5,576 nucleotides of DNA from positions 1-5,576 of the forward strand of contig DGDR01000128.1 in NCBI GenBank assembly GCA_002385545.1, read 5' to 3'. The stretch comes from Clostridium sp. UBA3947 (lineage in GTDB: Bacteria > Bacillota > Clostridia > Clostridiales > Clostridiaceae). Shown here one piece after another: positions 4,898-5,576 of this stretch. Below the pieces are notes generated by a model. That model was not told the origin of the DNA. It was given only the letters and a program-made list of their open reading frames with translations, and ran no database searches. Made by a program: the position numbers and the translations under genes. The first letter of the stretch is position 1. Every line of letters begins with the position of its first letter.

Positions 4898-5576
4898 GGT
4901 AGCAAAATAGGTGTCCTTAAAAGCTTTTCCATATCCTCTTGCGATAGGAATCCGTCGTCCCGTCTTTGTTCTTATTTCTGTATTGCTGAAATAGTCCACA
5001 TTGGGAAGATATACAAGATAGCTACGATGACATTTAAAAAAACCCTTGCTATCCAAGAGCTTCTTTTCGTAAGTATAAAGAGGCTGAGTAACCTCCAAGA
5101 CCTGGCCAGATTTCATAAAAAAGAATACTCGTTTATTTTGCGCTTCTATATATTCAATATCATGTAGATAAATTTTCTGATATCCACCTAAGGTTTTAAG
5201 TATAAGATGCTCTGGCTCTTGACTATTGAATACAACAACACACTCCTCCATAATCTCCTTCAGTTTTTCGTATTCAACAGGCTTTAAGCAATAATCCATT
5301 GCCTTCACAGAATAAGATTGAAGTGCAAAGTCCGGGGATGATGTTAGAAAAACGATTTTCACAGTCTTATCCTTTTGTCTTATCTCTTTAGCTATCTCTA
5401 TTCCGTTTACAACAGGTAAGAATATATCGAGAAAAATAAGATTATATTGGACACTATCACATTCTCTTATTAATGAATCTCCATTATGAAAGGTGTCTAT
5501 TGCAAGCTGGAAAGATGTAGTATCAGACCAATGCTCAAGCATGTCTTTCGTGTTGTTTAGACATATTTCATCATCA
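4880..5576 (-). CDS. LytTR-family response regulator (AgrA/LytR type), 5' end beyond window
   Basis: The frame is open to the right edge, giving 231 visible residues, and begins at DDEICLNNTKDMLEHW, the acidic-pocket aspartates of a receiver domain. Only about half a dozen residues are missing, so the internal ATG at 5542 is not the start. The receiver runs to about residue 120: phosphoacceptor aspartate at visible residue 50 (NLIFLDIFLPVVNG), the T/S switch in KIVFLTSS, and the lysine in DYCLKPVEYEK. The C-terminal LytTR DNA-binding domain shows the hallmarks KIYLHDIEYIEAQNKRV, GFFKCHRSYLVYLPNVD and RTKTGRRIPIARGY. Such regulators, phosphorylated by GHKL kinases, bind direct repeats about 21 bp apart and control peptide signalling, bacteriocins or competence. 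The kinase lies 142 bp downstream, probably in the same operon. The last five codons and stop form the first unit of a 21-bp tandem repeat. No peptide or processing gene is in the window. Confidence 0.92.
   Translation of the reverse strand, partial: DDEICLNNTKDMLEHWSDTTSFQLAIDTFHNGDSLIRECDSVQYNLIFLDIFLPVVNGIEIAKEIRQKDKTVKIVFLTSSPDFALQSYSVKAMDYCLKPVEYEKLKEIMEECVVVFNSQEPEHLILKTLGGYQKIYLHDIEYIEAQNKRVFFFMKSGQVLEVTQPLYTYEKKLLDSKGFFKCHRSYLVYLPNVDYFSNTEIRTKTGRRIPIARGYGKAFKDTYFATMFQDK

Noticed and set aside
4847..5167. 106-codon plus-strand ORF
   Set aside because: It is antisense to the LytTR regulator, has no ribosome binding site, and its repeated IxxLEHFL start is just the 21-bp array read on the wrong strand.

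Overview
The window is AT-rich DNA with strong AAGGAGG-type ribosome binding sites, TTG/GTG/ATG starts and gene families typical of low-GC Gram-positive bacteria. The protein content (LytTR response regulator with GHKL kinase, LCP wall ligase, XRE/ImmA pair, stand-alone sigma factor) fits an anaerobic Clostridia-class Firmicute. I cannot name the species from the sequence.

Left block, about 1-2036: a divergent control module. On the minus strand, a 66-aa protein of unknown function overlaps the start of a sigma-70-type factor that runs off the left edge. On the plus strand, an XRE-family repressor is followed by an ImmA/IrrE-type zinc metallopeptidase that carries an unusual cysteine-rich C-terminal half with zinc-ribbon pairs. 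A 189-bp region between the divergent genes holds a good promoter for the repressor (TTGCCA-N17-TATAAT), a TTGACA-type promoter on the other strand, and repeated GTATC/GATAC operator-like elements. A hairpin with a T-run lies between repressor and peptidase and may set their ratio. The layout resembles repressor/anti-repressor-protease switches of phages and integrative elements (ImmR/ImmA of ICEBs1), here apparently controlling a sigma factor.

Middle block, about 2037-3450: a promoter-like region with a perfect 7-bp inverted repeat, then a complete LytR-CpsA-Psr (LCP) family membrane protein. Behind it is a 177-bp structured stretch with two hairpins and a possible 19-codon ORF, closed by a long hairpin with 12-bp perfect arms that can terminate transcription from both sides.

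Right block, about 3465-5576, minus strand: an Agr/Lyt-type two-component system, response regulator first (5' end cut off by the window edge) and then the GHKL sensor kinase. The kinase is split by a one-base frameshift near 4512-4530, so the membrane-sensor part and the kinase part lie in different frames. The whole gap between the two genes, plus the last codons of the regulator, is a 7-unit, 21-bp tandem repeat in frame with the regulator. Its unit begins as the regulator's last five codons and stop, and its period equals the spacing of AgrA/ComE-type LytTR binding half-sites. This array, the frameshift and the zinc-ribbon ImmA protein are the most unusual things here.
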